Shown here: positions 8,869 through 18,320 of the stretch, in pieces | Numbering within the stretch: the first letter of the stretch is position 1 | Layout of the letters: each line of letters opens with the position of its first letter | Assembly: GCA_944326485.1 (NCBI GenBank) | Contig: CALVED010000005.1 | Coordinates: 62,001-126,000, forward strand | Direction: 5' to 3' | DNA: 64,000 nucleotides | From: Candidatus Gastranaerophilales bacterium | GTDB lineage: Bacteria > Cyanobacteriota > Vampirovibrionia > Gastranaerophilales > Gastranaerophilaceae | Program-made: the position numbers and the translations under genes | Notes under the pieces: model-generated | Told to the model about the DNA's origin: nothing | Databases searched by the model: none | Seen by the model: the letters and a program-made list of their open reading frames with translations, nothing else

Positions 8869-10257
8869 ATGAATTTTTTACACATGTTTTCAAGCTCAAT
8901 AATAATGTTATTACTAATAAGTTTATTAATATTAGTGCATGAATTGGGACATTTTCTAGCAGCAAAATTTGTAGGAATAAGGGTTGATAAATTTGGATTT
9001 GGACTGCCATTCGGACCGACTTTATTTAGTAAAAAAATAGGTGAAACCGAAATTTTAATACATGCTTTTCTGCTTGGCGGATATGTATCTTTTCCTGATG
9101 ATGAAGAAGATTGTGATCTTCCCAAAGATTCTACTCTTAGATTTTCTAATAAGCCTGTGGGTCAAAGAGCTTTAGTTATCGTTGCAGGTGTTATTTTTAA
9201 TGTTATTCTTGCTTACTTTTTAATATTTTTTACAGGATTATTGTGGAAACATTTACCTGATAATAAATTTACAATTTATTTTGAAAAATTTATACCAACA
9301 GCTGTCGAATCAATTAAAAACTCAGGTATTCAAAAAGGGGATATTATATATTCTATTAACGGAACAAAAATAGATTATCCTATTGCAATTACTAAATTTT
9401 TTACTATGTCAAGAGAATTTGATGGGTTCACTGATGAAAGTATATATAAATCAAAATATGAACAATTAAAAAAGTTAAATCCTAATTATAATGCTGAAGG
9501 TATTATCAAAGCAGGTTCTGTTATTATTTTACCAGGGTTTACTGATGAAGAACAGATTAAATTATCACTTGATAATATTTTGGGACTTGAAAAGTATAAA
9601 TCTGATGAACTATCTCTCACAGATTTCCAAAGAGATTTAAGAGATAAAATTAACTATAACTCAAAATATACTCTCGAAAATGATGCAACGCTAAAAGATA
9701 TAGCAATGGCAATATCTGATACTAAAAAACCTATTTCGATTGTAGTTGTAAGAAATAATGAAAAAATACAATTACCAAATGTATATACAAATAAAGAAGG
9801 TAAACTTGGCATTGAACAAAGTTATAGTGAAAACTATACAGAGACAAAAACATTAAAACAATTAATACCTGCAACATTTAATTATGTAAATTATAGTATG
9901 GGCTTTATGGTTTATACTTTAGGAAAATTGTTTGCAGGTAAAATACCAATGAGTGAAATGAATGGAATAATTGCTATAACTAAAATTGGTTCAGAAATTA
10001 TTGCTTACAAAGGTATTTTTCAGGGTTTATTGCTTACTGCAATGATATCTTTAAATCTTGCTTTAATTAATATTTTACCTATACCTGCTTTAGATGGCGG
10101 TCATTTATTATTTTTAATAATAGAAAAAGTAACAGGCAAACCTGTAAGTAAAAAGTTTGTAGAGGTGCTTAGTAATTTCTTCTTCTATCTTTTGATAGTT
10201 TTGATGATTTTAATTTTATATAATGACATTTTTGCTTGGGTTACAGGAAAAATATAA
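8869..10257 (+). CDS. rseP: RseP-type site-2 zinc metalloprotease
   Basis: This intramembrane protease cleaves membrane-bound anti-sigma factors and leftover signal peptides. The HELGH zinc motif lies at residues 24-28 in the first membrane segment, and the third zinc ligand is in PALDGGH (407-412). Further membrane segments lie at about 100-124, 385-405 and 435-455. The PDZ domain starts around SGIQKGDIIYSING (152-165) but is split by an insertion of about 110 residues (170-285) before strands resume at ISIVVVRNNEKI. That makes the protein 462 residues against 350-450 usually. Part of the insert (198-224) resembles the second half of a LysM repeat. It diverges from comF and is probably cotranscribed with gshB-gshA. 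Confidence 0.95.
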   Translation: MNFLHMFSSSIIMLLLISLLILVHELGHFLAAKFVGIRVDKFGFGLPFGPTLFSKKIGETEILIHAFLLGGYVSFPDDEEDCDLPKDSTLRFSNKPVGQRALVIVAGVIFNVILAYFLIFFTGLLWKHLPDNKFTIYFEKFIPTAVESIKNSGIQKGDIIYSINGTKIDYPIAITKFFTMSREFDGFTDESIYKSKYEQLKKLNPNYNAEGIIKAGSVIILPGFTDEEQIKLSLDNILGLEKYKSDELSLTDFQRDLRDKINYNSKYTLENDATLKDIAMAISDTKKPISIVVVRNNEKIQLPNVYTNKEGKLGIEQSYSENYTETKTLKQLIPATFNYVNYSMGFMVYTLGKLFAGKIPMSEMNGIIAITKIGSEIIAYKGIFQGLLLTAMISLNLALINILPIPALDGGHLLFLIIEKVTGKPVSKKFVEVLSNFFFYLLIVLMILILYNDIFAWVTGKI

Positions 10258-10277
10258 AAATAAAAGGACTTATTTAT

Positions 10278-11270
10278 ATGTCGAAAAATGTTTTATTTAT
10301 TATAGATGAAATTGAGTTGAAATATTTCGAATTTAATGACTTGGTTACAAATTTTTGGTTTATAAAAGAACTCTTACAAAGAAATTATTTTGTAAGTATT
10401 GCTGTAAAAAGTGATTTATATATAGAAAATTCTAAAGCTTGTGTTATGGCAAGAAAATCTTATATAAAAGATAATAATATTTTTTATAATAAAGAGTTAA
10501 AAAAATATTTAGTTAATGATTTTGACGTTGTATTTTTTAGACCTGATCCTCCTGTTGATATTAATTATATTAATGCTTGTTATGTTTTTGACTATGTGGA
10601 TAAAGAAAAAACATTATTATTAAATAATCCTTCTGAAATTAAAAATTTTAATGAAAAATTTCATATTAATTATTTCCCTAAATTTGTTCCTGAAAACATT
10701 GTTACAAGTTCACTTCAAACAATATTAGAGTTTGTAGAAGAAAAAGAAGAAGCAATATTAAAACCATTGAACAGATGTTTTGGAAGCGGAGTATATTATT
10801 TAAATAAAAATGATAAAAATCTTCTAACAATAATTAACAATATGACAGAAGAAGGAAAAGTTAATGTAATGGTTCAAAAATATCTGCCAGAAGCACAAAA
10901 CGGGGATAAAAGAATTCTAATTATTGGTGATAAAGTTTTGGATGAATGTATTCAAAAACTTCCGGGTGATCATAATTTTAAATTTTCTATTCATTCAGAC
11001 AGATATTTTAAAGACAGCAAGTTGACTGAGAATGAAAAAAACATGGCACAAGAAGTTGCCAATCAATTGTCTAAAAGAGGGTTATATCTTATTGGTCTTG
11101 ATGTTATAAGTGAAAAGATTATTGAAATAAATGTTACAAGTCCTTGTTATTTTATAAGAGAAATTAATCAGCACTATAACATTCATTTTGAAAATAAAAT
11201 AATGGGATATATAGAAGAAATTATTGAAAAACATTTTTCAAAAGAAAGGTTATATGCTCTCAACAAATAA
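10278..11270 (+). CDS. gshB: Glutathione synthase (ATP-grasp)
   Basis: The enzyme joins gamma-glutamylcysteine and glycine, using ATP. The 330-residue protein shows the bacterial GshB plan: an N-terminal substrate domain (VLFIID... VVFFRPDPPVD), then an ATP-grasp fold with ILKPLNRCFGSGVYYL as the glycine-rich lid and the metal/ATP site IGLDVISEKIIEINVTSP near the end. An upstream in-frame ATG at 10236 lies inside rseP; ATG 10278 is preferred because AAAGGA precedes it by 9 bases. It overlaps the next gene, gshA, by 17 bases, so the two pathway steps are encoded together, in reverse order of the reactions. Confidence 0.93.
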   Translation: MSKNVLFIIDEIELKYFEFNDLVTNFWFIKELLQRNYFVSIAVKSDLYIENSKACVMARKSYIKDNNIFYNKELKKYLVNDFDVVFFRPDPPVDINYINACYVFDYVDKEKTLLLNNPSEIKNFNEKFHINYFPKFVPENIVTSSLQTILEFVEEKEEAILKPLNRCFGSGVYYLNKNDKNLLTIINNMTEEGKVNVMVQKYLPEAQNGDKRILIIGDKVLDECIQKLPGDHNFKFSIHSDRYFKDSKLTENEKNMAQEVANQLSKRGLYLIGLDVISEKIIEINVTSPCYFIREINQHYNIHFENKIMGYIEEIIEKHFSKERLYALNK

Positions 11271-12543
11271 TGATAAAGATTTTATACTTGATTCTAATCA
11301 ACTTTTGGAAGTTTTTTTCTCCGGTTGTAAAATGAGTCAAAAAATAGGGGTAGAGTCAGAAAAATTACTTGTTTATAAAAGTAATTTTAAGGCTGTTAAA
11401 TATGAGGATGTTGTTAAAATATTAAATTATTTTGATGAAAATAAATGGGAAAAAGTATACGATTGCGGTAATTTAACAGCATTAAAAAGTGATATAGGAT
11501 TAATAACACTAGAGCCTGGAAGTCAAGTTGAAATAAGCCTTTTACCTTTTGAAAGTATTGACGAAATATCAGAGAAACTTTTAAACTTTTATAGTGAACT
11601 TTCTTTATATGCTGAAAAAATAGGTGCAGTTGTTTTAGATAGCGGAATACAACCTGTTTCAACTTATGATGATATAAATATTATCCCTAAAAAAAGATAT
11701 GAATTTATGACAAAGTATTTGCCAACAAAAGGACTTTATCCATTTATTATGATGCGTGAAACAGCAGGAATTCAATCTAATTTCGATTATAAGAGTGAAG
11801 AAGATGCAATAAGAAAATTGTCTTTAGCATTAAAAATGAGTCCTTTTATAAGTTCTATTTATGCAAATTCTCCAATAAGGAATTCTAAATTAACAGGTTA
11901 TAAATCATACAGGGCAAATTCTTGGCTTAATGTAGATGAAGATAGATGCGGTTATATTAGTAAGAAATTATTTGATAAAAATTATAGATTCTCCTTTAAG
12001 GATTATGTTGAAATATTACTTGATGTTCCTATGATTTTTATTCAAAGAGGGTCAAATTATTTTCCTGCAAATATTACATTTAGAGAGTTTATAAAAAAAG
12101 GATACATAGGTCTAAAAGCTAAAATGTCTGATTGGGTTAATCATATAAGTTTATATTTTCCTGATGTAAGGTTAAAAAGTTACGTTGAAATACGCAATCA
12201 TGATGCACAAAATGCTTTGATGACATTATCAGTCCCTGCATTTTGGAAGGGCATTATGTATAACGATGAAGTAATGAATGAAATTGAAAATATTCTTTCT
12301 AAATATGATTATGAAGATTTTATAAAATTAAGAAAAGATACCCCAATATCAGGAATACAAACAAAAATAAAAAATTATTATGTAATTGATTTAATAAAAG
12401 AATTTTTTGATATTTCTTATGAAAGTCTTAGAAATAACAAAAATAAGGAAGAAAAATATTTGGAACCTGTATATGAATATATTTCATTAAGAAGAGTTCC
12501 TGCTGATAATTTAATAGATGAATTTAACAGAAAAATTAGTTAA
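11254..12543 (+). CDS. gshA: Glutamate-cysteine ligase, plant/cyanobacterial type
   Basis: This is the first and rate-limiting step of glutathione synthesis: it ligates glutamate and cysteine using ATP. The sequence follows the GCS2-type family of plants, cyanobacteria and alphaproteobacteria: GVESEKLLVY in the Glu/Mg site, LTLEPGSQVEISL (here ITLEPGSQVEISLLPF), MMRETAGIQSNFDY, and VEIRNHDAQ. From ATG 11254 it is 429 residues; the alternative ATG at 11224 would lie deeper inside gshB and lacks a ribosome site, whereas AGAAAGG sits 4 bases before 11254. Glutathione production in an AT-rich gut-type anaerobe is notable and supports a cyanobacterial-lineage host. Confidence 0.92.
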   Translation: MLSTNNDKDFILDSNQLLEVFFSGCKMSQKIGVESEKLLVYKSNFKAVKYEDVVKILNYFDENKWEKVYDCGNLTALKSDIGLITLEPGSQVEISLLPFESIDEISEKLLNFYSELSLYAEKIGAVVLDSGIQPVSTYDDINIIPKKRYEFMTKYLPTKGLYPFIMMRETAGIQSNFDYKSEEDAIRKLSLALKMSPFISSIYANSPIRNSKLTGYKSYRANSWLNVDEDRCGYISKKLFDKNYRFSFKDYVEILLDVPMIFIQRGSNYFPANITFREFIKKGYIGLKAKMSDWVNHISLYFPDVRLKSYVEIRNHDAQNALMTLSVPAFWKGIMYNDEVMNEIENILSKYDYEDFIKLRKDTPISGIQTKIKNYYVIDLIKEFFDISYESLRNNKNKEEKYLEPVYEYISLRRVPADNLIDEFNRKIS

Positions 12544-12638
12544 AAAATAATATCAAAAAATATTTTTCTATGTTTTATTGTAAATGTTTATAATAAAATA
12601 TTTATAACACTTAGATAAACATTAGGGAAATATTAATA

Positions 12639-14432
12639 ATGGATAATACGAAGATAAGAAATGTGGCAATAATTGCCCATGTTGACCATGGTAAAACAAC
12701 ATTAGTAGACAGTATTTTAAAACAATGCGGAGTATTTAGAGAAAATCAGCAGGTTCAAGAAAGAGTTTTAGATTCTAATGATTTAGAAAGGGAAAGAGGA
12801 ATAACAATTCTTTCAAAGAATGTATCTGTTAATTATAAAGGATATAAGATAAATATAGTAGATACACCAGGACACGCAGATTTTGGCGGTGAAGTTGAAC
12901 GTGTTTTAGGTATGGTTGATGGAGCTTTATTAATTGTTGATGCACAGGAAGGGCCTATGCCTCAAACAAGATTTGTTCTTTCTAAAGCATTAGAACTTGG
13001 TATTAAAATAATTGTTGTAATAAATAAAATTGACAAATCAGGAGCTGACCCTGATGGTGCTGTTGATAAAGTATTTGATTTATTTACAGAATTAACTGAT
13101 AATGAAGAACTTATAGATTTTCCATATGTATATGCAAATGGTTTGGCAGGTTTTGCTAAAACAAATATGGAAGATGATTCAAAAACATTAGAACCATTAT
13201 TAGATTGTATTATAAAGAATATAAAACACCCGACAGGTGATAAAAATAAAACTCTTCAATTCCAAGCAACAACACTTGACTATAATGATTATGTTGGAAG
13301 AATTGCCATAGGAAGAGTAATAAATGGTACTATAAAATCACAACAACAAGTAAATTTGATAAAAGCTGACGGTACAATAGAACGTGGAAAAATAGTTAAA
13401 TTATATGTTTTTGAAGATTTAGGAAGAGTTGAAGCCCAAAGTGCTGTTGCCGGTGATATTGTTGCTATAACAGGATTTGACGATATTCATATAGGTGAAA
13501 CTATAACGGAAGTTGATTCTACTGAAGCATTACCATTAATAAAAGTTGATGAACCAACACTTCAAATGATTTTTTCAGTTAATGACAGTCCTTTTGCAGG
13601 ACAGGAAGGTAAATTTGTTACCTCAAGACAAGTTAGAAAAAGACTTTATGATGAACTAGAAAAAAATGTAAGTCTTAGAGTAGAAGACACAGATACTACT
13701 GAAAGTTTTAGAGTATCAGGCAGAGGTGAGCTTCATTTGAGTATTCTTATTGAAACAATGAGAAGAGAAGGCTATGAATTTCAGGTGTCTAAACCGGAAG
13801 TTATTACAAAGAATATAGATGGCGTTCTGATGGAACCTTTTGAAAATTTACTTATTGATGTTCCTGAAGTTTGTGCAGGTTCTTGTATAGAAAAACTTTC
13901 TAACAGAAAAGGAGAAATGCTCCATATGCAAAATGCAAAAGGAAGAACAATGTTGAATTTCTCTATACCGGCAAGAGGTTTAATAGGATTTAGAGGCGAG
14001 TTTATAAGAATGACAAGAGGCGAAGGTATCATGAATCATACTTTTGATTCTTATAAACCATACGCAGGTGATATTTCAAAACAAAGAAACGGTTCTTTAG
14101 TTTCTCATGAACAAGGTGAAGCTATTCCTTATGCTTTGGCTCAATTTGAAGATAGAGGTGTTTTCTTTATAACTCCAAAAACTAAGGTATATAGAGGAAT
14201 GGTTGTTGGTGAACATAATAGGCCTCAAGATATAGAAATTAATGTTTGTAAAACAAAGAAACTTACTAATATGAGAAGTGCAACTGCTGATGTAATGGTT
14301 ACATTGCAGGCTCATAGAAAAATGTCTTTGGAAGATTGCATGGAATATATTTCTGATGATGAATTATTAGAAATAACACCAAAGAATATTAGAATTAGAA
14401 AAGCTGATTTAACGAAGGTCAGATTTAACTAA
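12639..14432 (+). CDS. typA: Ribosome-associated GTPase TypA/BipA
   Basis: TypA is a translational GTPase homologous to EF-G/LepA that assists ribosome assembly and stress or cold growth. The protein is 597 residues, family-like. The G domain shows [11 protein letters not shown] (G1), [12 protein letters not shown] (G2), [14 protein letters not shown] (G3), [10 protein letters not shown] (G4). Domain II and an EF-G III-like domain follow, and the C-terminal region has [11 protein letters not shown] (here [12 protein letters not shown]), diagnostic of TypA. AGGGAAA lies 11 bases upstream of the ATG. It converges with the permease gene, leaving 3 bases between stops. Confidence 0.98.
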   Translation: MDNTKIRNVAIIAHVDHGKTTLVDSILKQCGVFRENQQVQERVLDSNDLERERGITILSKNVSVNYKGYKINIVDTPGHADFGGEVERVLGMVDGALLIVDAQEGPMPQTRFVLSKALELGIKIIVVINKIDKSGADPDGAVDKVFDLFTELTDNEELIDFPYVYANGLAGFAKTNMEDDSKTLEPLLDCIIKNIKHPTGDKNKTLQFQATTLDYNDYVGRIAIGRVINGTIKSQQQVNLIKADGTIERGKIVKLYVFEDLGRVEAQSAVAGDIVAITGFDDIHIGETITEVDSTEALPLIKVDEPTLQMIFSVNDSPFAGQEGKFVTSRQVRKRLYDELEKNVSLRVEDTDTTESFRVSGRGELHLSILIETMRREGYEFQVSKPEVITKNIDGVLMEPFENLLIDVPEVCAGSCIEKLSNRKGEMLHMQNAKGRTMLNFSIPARGLIGFRGEFIRMTRGEGIMNHTFDSYKPYAGDISKQRNGSLVSHEQGEAIPYALAQFEDRGVFFITPKTKVYRGMVVGEHNRPQDIEINVCKTKKLTNMRSATADVMVTLQAHRKMSLEDCMEYISDDELLEITPKNIRIRKADLTKVRFN

Positions 14433-14435
14433 ATA

Positions 14436-15260
14436 TTATTCTTTTAATCCTCCGGATAAAATATCATTAATAAAATATTTTCTTCCCAAAAGAAATATTA
14501 TGACTACAGGAATAGTACAAATTACAGAATAAGCGCATAAAGCACCCCAATCTGTAACTTCTCTGAAGCTGCCTTTGAAATTTGCTAAGCCTAAAGGCAG
14601 AGTTCTCATTGCATCTGAATTGGTTACAATTAATGGCCACATAAAACTGTTCCAGGTAGTTATAAACGTAAATATAGCTAATGTAACAATAGCGGGTAAT
14701 GCTAAGGGAAGTGCTATTTTATAAAATACTTCAAAGGTATTACATCCATCTATTTTTGCTGATGATTCCATATCTTCCGGCATGGATTTAAACCATTGCC
14801 TCATCATAAATACTCCAAATCCGCCAAATAATCCGGGTACTATTAATGCATAATATGTATCAATCCAGTTGAATTCCTTCATTATAAAAAACAATGGAAC
14901 AATATTAACTTGAGGCGGTATCATCATTGATATCAATATTATAAAGAATAAAAGTTCTTTATATTTAAAGGTGAATCTTGCAAAAGCATAACCTGCCATA
15001 GAGGCTATTAAAACTTGACCAATTGTTGTTGCAATTGCAACAATCATGCTATTGAAAAAATATCTTAATATGTTTACATTACTTACTACATATTGATAAT
15101 TATCGTTTATTAATGGGTCTGGAATAAAATTTATATTCCCTGAAAAAATTTGTTTATCTGTCATAAACGAAAGAGAAATCATATATATGAACGGAATAAG
15201 CATTGATAATGCTCCTAAAATAAGAATTATATAGCCTATAGTTTTATATATTTTCTTCAT
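14436..15260 (-). CDS. Carbohydrate ABC transporter permease, MalG/UgpE type, orphan
   Basis: This is an inner-membrane permease of the CUT1 sugar importer family. The 274 residues hold about six membrane segments, starting with IGYIILILGALSMLIPFIYMISLSFM. The cytoplasmic EAA loop that docks to the ATPase is visible as EDMESSAKIDGCNTFEVFYKIALP, and the C-terminus YFINDILSGGLKE is characteristic of MalG-like subunits. No partner permease, binding protein or ATPase is next to it, so the rest of the transporter must lie elsewhere. Substrate cannot be read from sequence; glycerol-3-phosphate, maltose and other sugars are all handled by this family. No clear ribosome site is seen before the ATG. 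Confidence 0.9.
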   Translation of the reverse strand: MKKIYKTIGYIILILGALSMLIPFIYMISLSFMTDKQIFSGNINFIPDPLINDNYQYVVSNVNILRYFFNSMIVAIATTIGQVLIASMAGYAFARFTFKYKELLFFIILISMMIPPQVNIVPLFFIMKEFNWIDTYYALIVPGLFGGFGVFMMRQWFKSMPEDMESSAKIDGCNTFEVFYKIALPLALPAIVTLAIFTFITTWNSFMWPLIVTNSDAMRTLPLGLANFKGSFREVTDWGALCAYSVICTIPVVIIFLLGRKYFINDILSGGLKE

Positions 15261-15340
15261 AGAAATATAATAACATTATTTTTTGTATTCATATCTTTAT
15301 TAATTTTTGATTTAACATATAAAATATGTCATAATAAGAA

Positions 15341-15463
15341 TGTCAGAGAAAAAATTCACGATAAGCTGAAAGTGTTAGTGAATTTTTTTGAGTGGCGTTT
15401 TCAAAAGGTGTGTACTTTGTTAGCGAGTATGACTCAGTAACAAAGTGCGATACTAGATTAAAT
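15341..15463 (+). repeat. Interspersed repeat, copy 4 (short form, best preserved)
   Basis: It starts TGTCAGAGAAAAAATTCACG and ends TACTAGATTAAAT. Hairpin A pairs AAAATTCAC (15351-15359) with GTGAATTTTTTT (15378-15389). Hairpin B pairs GTACTTTGTTA (15412-15422) with TAACAAAGTGC (15438-15448), with extra GAG/CTC pairs inside. It lies between two divergent genes, ending 14 bases before the response-regulator start; the remaining gap sequence is featureless. Confidence 0.85.
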
Positions 15464-15477
15464 AGAGGGATATAATA

Positions 15478-16185
15478 TTGCCAAGACTTTTAGTTGCAGA
15501 TGATGATAATGAAATAAGAGAATTATTAGAATTTGATTTATCTCATAGCGGATATAATGTAGATATTGCAAAAGATGGAGAAGAAGCACTTCAAAAGGCT
15601 TTAATTAATAGTTATGACTTAATACTTTTAGATGTTATGATGCCTAAAATGAATGGCTTTGATGTATGTAAACATATAAGGAAAGCAAAACCACAGGTTC
15701 CAATATTAATGTTAACAGCAAAAGGTACAATAACAGATAAAACACAAGGCTTTGACTCCGGTGCTGATGATTATATAGTTAAACCATTTGATATACAAGA
15801 AGTATTATTAAGAGTTAGAGCATTAGTAAGAAGACATCAACCTATAGAGAAAAAAAGTATATCACAAGAAATTCTTAATGTTGGAGATATCGAATTATTT
15901 CCTGATTCATTAGAAACAGAAATAAAAGGAAAACGTATTAAACTTACACCAACAGAATTTGAAATTTTATATTGTTTAATGCAGCATTTTAATAATGCTG
16001 TTACTTTAGCTGTTCTTTTAAATGAAGTATGGGGATATAATTCCGATGATGATGTAAGGATGCTAAGAGTTCATGTTGGCGGATTAAGACAGAAAATTGA
16101 AGAAAATCCTAAGGTGCCAGGTTATCTTCATACTGTAACAAATGTTGGTTATAAATTAACACCATTTGGAGATGAAATTAATTAA
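15478..16185 (+). CDS. OmpR/PhoB-family response regulator
   Basis: This is a two-component transcription regulator. The receiver domain (about 1-120) has the acidic pocket DDD (8-10), phospho-acceptor Asp52 in LILLDVMMP, the Thr of LMLTAKG and the Lys of IVKPFD. The C-terminal winged helix (about 135-230) includes LTPTEFEILYCLMQH and RVHVGGLRQKIE, ending with the typical HTVTNVGYKL. It resembles the RpaA/RpaB class found in cyanobacteria, but specific orthology is not proven. The start is a TTG with AGAGGGA 8 bases upstream. The partner kinase follows 10 bases downstream. Confidence 0.94.
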   Translation: MPRLLVADDDNEIRELLEFDLSHSGYNVDIAKDGEEALQKALINSYDLILLDVMMPKMNGFDVCKHIRKAKPQVPILMLTAKGTITDKTQGFDSGADDYIVKPFDIQEVLLRVRALVRRHQPIEKKSISQEILNVGDIELFPDSLETEIKGKRIKLTPTEFEILYCLMQHFNNAVTLAVLLNEVWGYNSDDDVRMLRVHVGGLRQKIEENPKVPGYLHTVTNVGYKLTPFGDEIN

Positions 16186-16195
16186 TGGTTCTATT

Positions 16196-17899
16196 ATGAT
16201 AAAACGTAGATTCAAAATAGTTGAACAAATTATAATTATTTCTTTAATTGGGGTTTTAATTCCTTCTATAATAGCTTGGTTTGTTATAAATAATGTTAGT
16301 CAACATTCAATAAGAAAAGAACTGGGTTATTCTGCTCAAATGATGACTAAAATTATTGAAAATAATATATTTTCGTTAATAGAATCAGATAGAAACAGAT
16401 TAAATGAAATAATAATTGCAATTAAACATATTCCATCAGAGTCATCACAGAATCTTTTATTAAAAGATCTTGCAATAAATTCTAGTGTCTTTAAAGATTT
16501 TGAGATTATTCATCCTTCTGAATTAATAAATTTTAATTCTCCAGAGAGAATACAATACGATTCTGATAATGAAAAATTATGGTTGATTGAAAAAGTTCAT
16601 GATGATAAATATATAAAAGCAGAAATAAATACAAAAGTTATAAAAGATAGTATATTAAATAACATTTCAGACGAAAAAGACAGAAGAATTTATGTTGTAG
16701 ATAAAAAAGGAAAACTTATTTTTTCTCATAATTATGACGAAAAAGATTTTAAAAATTGTTTAAAACAATTACCTATTAACCTTGTAAACAATATTGCAAC
16801 AAGATTTGAAGAGGTAAAAAATCAGCCTAGAGTTTATTTAAAAATGGATGATTTGGGTCTAATTGTTATAGTAAATACAACAAAGCAACTTACTGAGTCT
16901 ACAATAAATAAAGCAAGATTTAAAATATTATTATCTTTTCTTGCTGCAGCAGCTGTAACTATTTTTCTTACTTTATTATATTCTTATTATCTTTACAGAA
17001 ATATTAGGCAGTTATTTAAAGGAATAATTGCAATGTCAAAAGGTAATTATAAACGTCAAATTTCTGTTATTACAAATATTTTTACTCCTCTAGAAATTAT
17101 ATTTCTTGCTGATGAATTTAATAAAATGGAAAATGAAATAAATGAATCATATAAGACATTAAAACAAAAAAATAAAGAACTTAAATTATTAGATAGTTTT
17201 CGTTCAAATCTTGTAGACACAGTTAGTCATGAATTAAGAACACCATTAACAAGTATTAGAGGTTATACTTCAAGACTTCTTCGAACAGATATTCAAATAG
17301 ATGAGGAAACAAAGCATAAATCATTATTGATAATAAAACAACAATCAGAGCGTCTATCAAGGATGATCGAAGATTTACTAGTAATTCCTGATATAGAAGG
17401 TGCTAAATTAAATATAAATCTTGAAAGGGTAAATCTGCTTAATGTTATAGAATCTTCAATTTATTCTGTCAAAAATATAGAAGATAGGATTATAGAAAAT
17501 AATATATCGAATAATTTCCCTGATATATATGCAGATAAAGACAGAATAGAACAAGTAATGATTAATATACTTGGGAACGCTAATAAATATGGATATCCGG
17601 ATACTCCGATTATTATAGAAGCCAAAGTTGAAAAAGATAAGGCTATAATTAAAGTTATAAATAATGCTGATTTTATAGAAAAACAAGTATTAAATACATT
17701 ATTTGATAAGTTTATAAGAATTGATGATAAAACGACAAGAACTACAAGAGGAACTGGATTAGGACTTTATATTGTTAAAGGATTAATAGAAGCAATGAAT
17801 GGAAGTGTTTCTTTGAAATCAACGAAAGATAATAAATTCTCAGTTAAAATAGTGGTACCGCTATATAATGAAGAAAGTAATGGTGATTATGAAGCTTGA
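16196..17899 (+). CDS. Membrane sensor histidine kinase
   Basis: This is the partner of the preceding regulator. From ATG 16196 it has 567 residues: membrane segment about 8-32, an extracytoplasmic sensor of about 210 residues, membrane segment about 242-267, HAMP, a dimerisation helix with phospho-His345 (VSHELRTPLTS), and an ATPase domain with N box (NILGNANKYG) and G2 box (RGTGLGLYIVKG). The G1 box, normally DxGxG, reads VINNADFI, so the adenine-binding Asp and both Gly are missing. This suggests weakened or altered ATP binding, or a mainly phosphatase role. An in-frame TTG (16166) and ATG (16172) further upstream overlap the regulator gene and are alternatives. It overlaps tadA. Confidence 0.92.
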   Translation: MIKRRFKIVEQIIIISLIGVLIPSIIAWFVINNVSQHSIRKELGYSAQMMTKIIENNIFSLIESDRNRLNEIIIAIKHIPSESSQNLLLKDLAINSSVFKDFEIIHPSELINFNSPERIQYDSDNEKLWLIEKVHDDKYIKAEINTKVIKDSILNNISDEKDRRIYVVDKKGKLIFSHNYDEKDFKNCLKQLPINLVNNIATRFEEVKNQPRVYLKMDDLGLIVIVNTTKQLTESTINKARFKILLSFLAAAAVTIFLTLLYSYYLYRNIRQLFKGIIAMSKGNYKRQISVITNIFTPLEIIFLADEFNKMENEINESYKTLKQKNKELKLLDSFRSNLVDTVSHELRTPLTSIRGYTSRLLRTDIQIDEETKHKSLLIIKQQSERLSRMIEDLLVIPDIEGAKLNINLERVNLLNVIESSIYSVKNIEDRIIENNISNNFPDIYADKDRIEQVMINILGNANKYGYPDTPIIIEAKVEKDKAIIKVINNADFIEKQVLNTLFDKFIRIDDKTTRTTRGTGLGLYIVKGLIEAMNGSVSLKSTKDNKFSVKIVVPLYNEESNGDYEA

Positions 17900-18320
17900 A
17901 TTTATGCAAGAAGCAATAAAAATGGCTAAAAAATCAGGGCAAGATATACCCATTGGTGCCGTTATTGTTAAAGATGGGAAAATAATTGCTAAAGCTGTAA
18001 ATGAAAAAGAAAAAAGGCAAAATGTAATATATCATGCTGAAATGCTTGCTATTAGAAGAGCAAGTAAGAAATTAAATAATTGGCGTTTAAATGATTGTGA
18101 AATGTATGTTACTCTTGAACCATGTTCTATGTGTGCCAGTGCTATTTTACAAGCAAGAATAAAAAAATTATATTTTGGTACATATAATGTTTTAAATGGA
18201 GCTTTTAATGATAGATTTGATATGCGTCAAGTTATGCATTATGATATGGATGTTAAAGGCGGTATCATGGAAGAAGAATGTACAAAAATAATTAAAAATT
18301 ATTTTGAAAGTTTAAGATAA
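17889..18320 (+). CDS. tadA: tRNA-specific adenosine deaminase TadA
   Basis: TadA converts A34 to inosine in the anticodon of tRNA-Arg(ACG). This is a zinc deaminase fold with the HAE motif (His49, Glu51 counting from the chosen start) and PCSMC (Cys79, Cys82); the C-terminal GAFNDRFD segment is also family-like. From ATG 17889 the protein has 143 residues. Two ATGs upstream (17868, 17880) lie further inside the kinase gene; GGTGA 3 bases before 17889 is a possible ribosome site. The overlap with the kinase gene is 11 bases. The next gene starts directly after the stop. Confidence 0.92.
   Translation: MKLEFMQEAIKMAKKSGQDIPIGAVIVKDGKIIAKAVNEKEKRQNVIYHAEMLAIRRASKKLNNWRLNDCEMYVTLEPCSMCASAILQARIKKLYFGTYNVLNGAFNDRFDMRQVMHYDMDVKGGIMEEECTKIIKNYFESLR

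Noticed and set aside
8847-9125. 92-codon minus-strand frame upstream of comF
   Set aside because: Fully antisense to the HELGH region of rseP and without any family resemblance.
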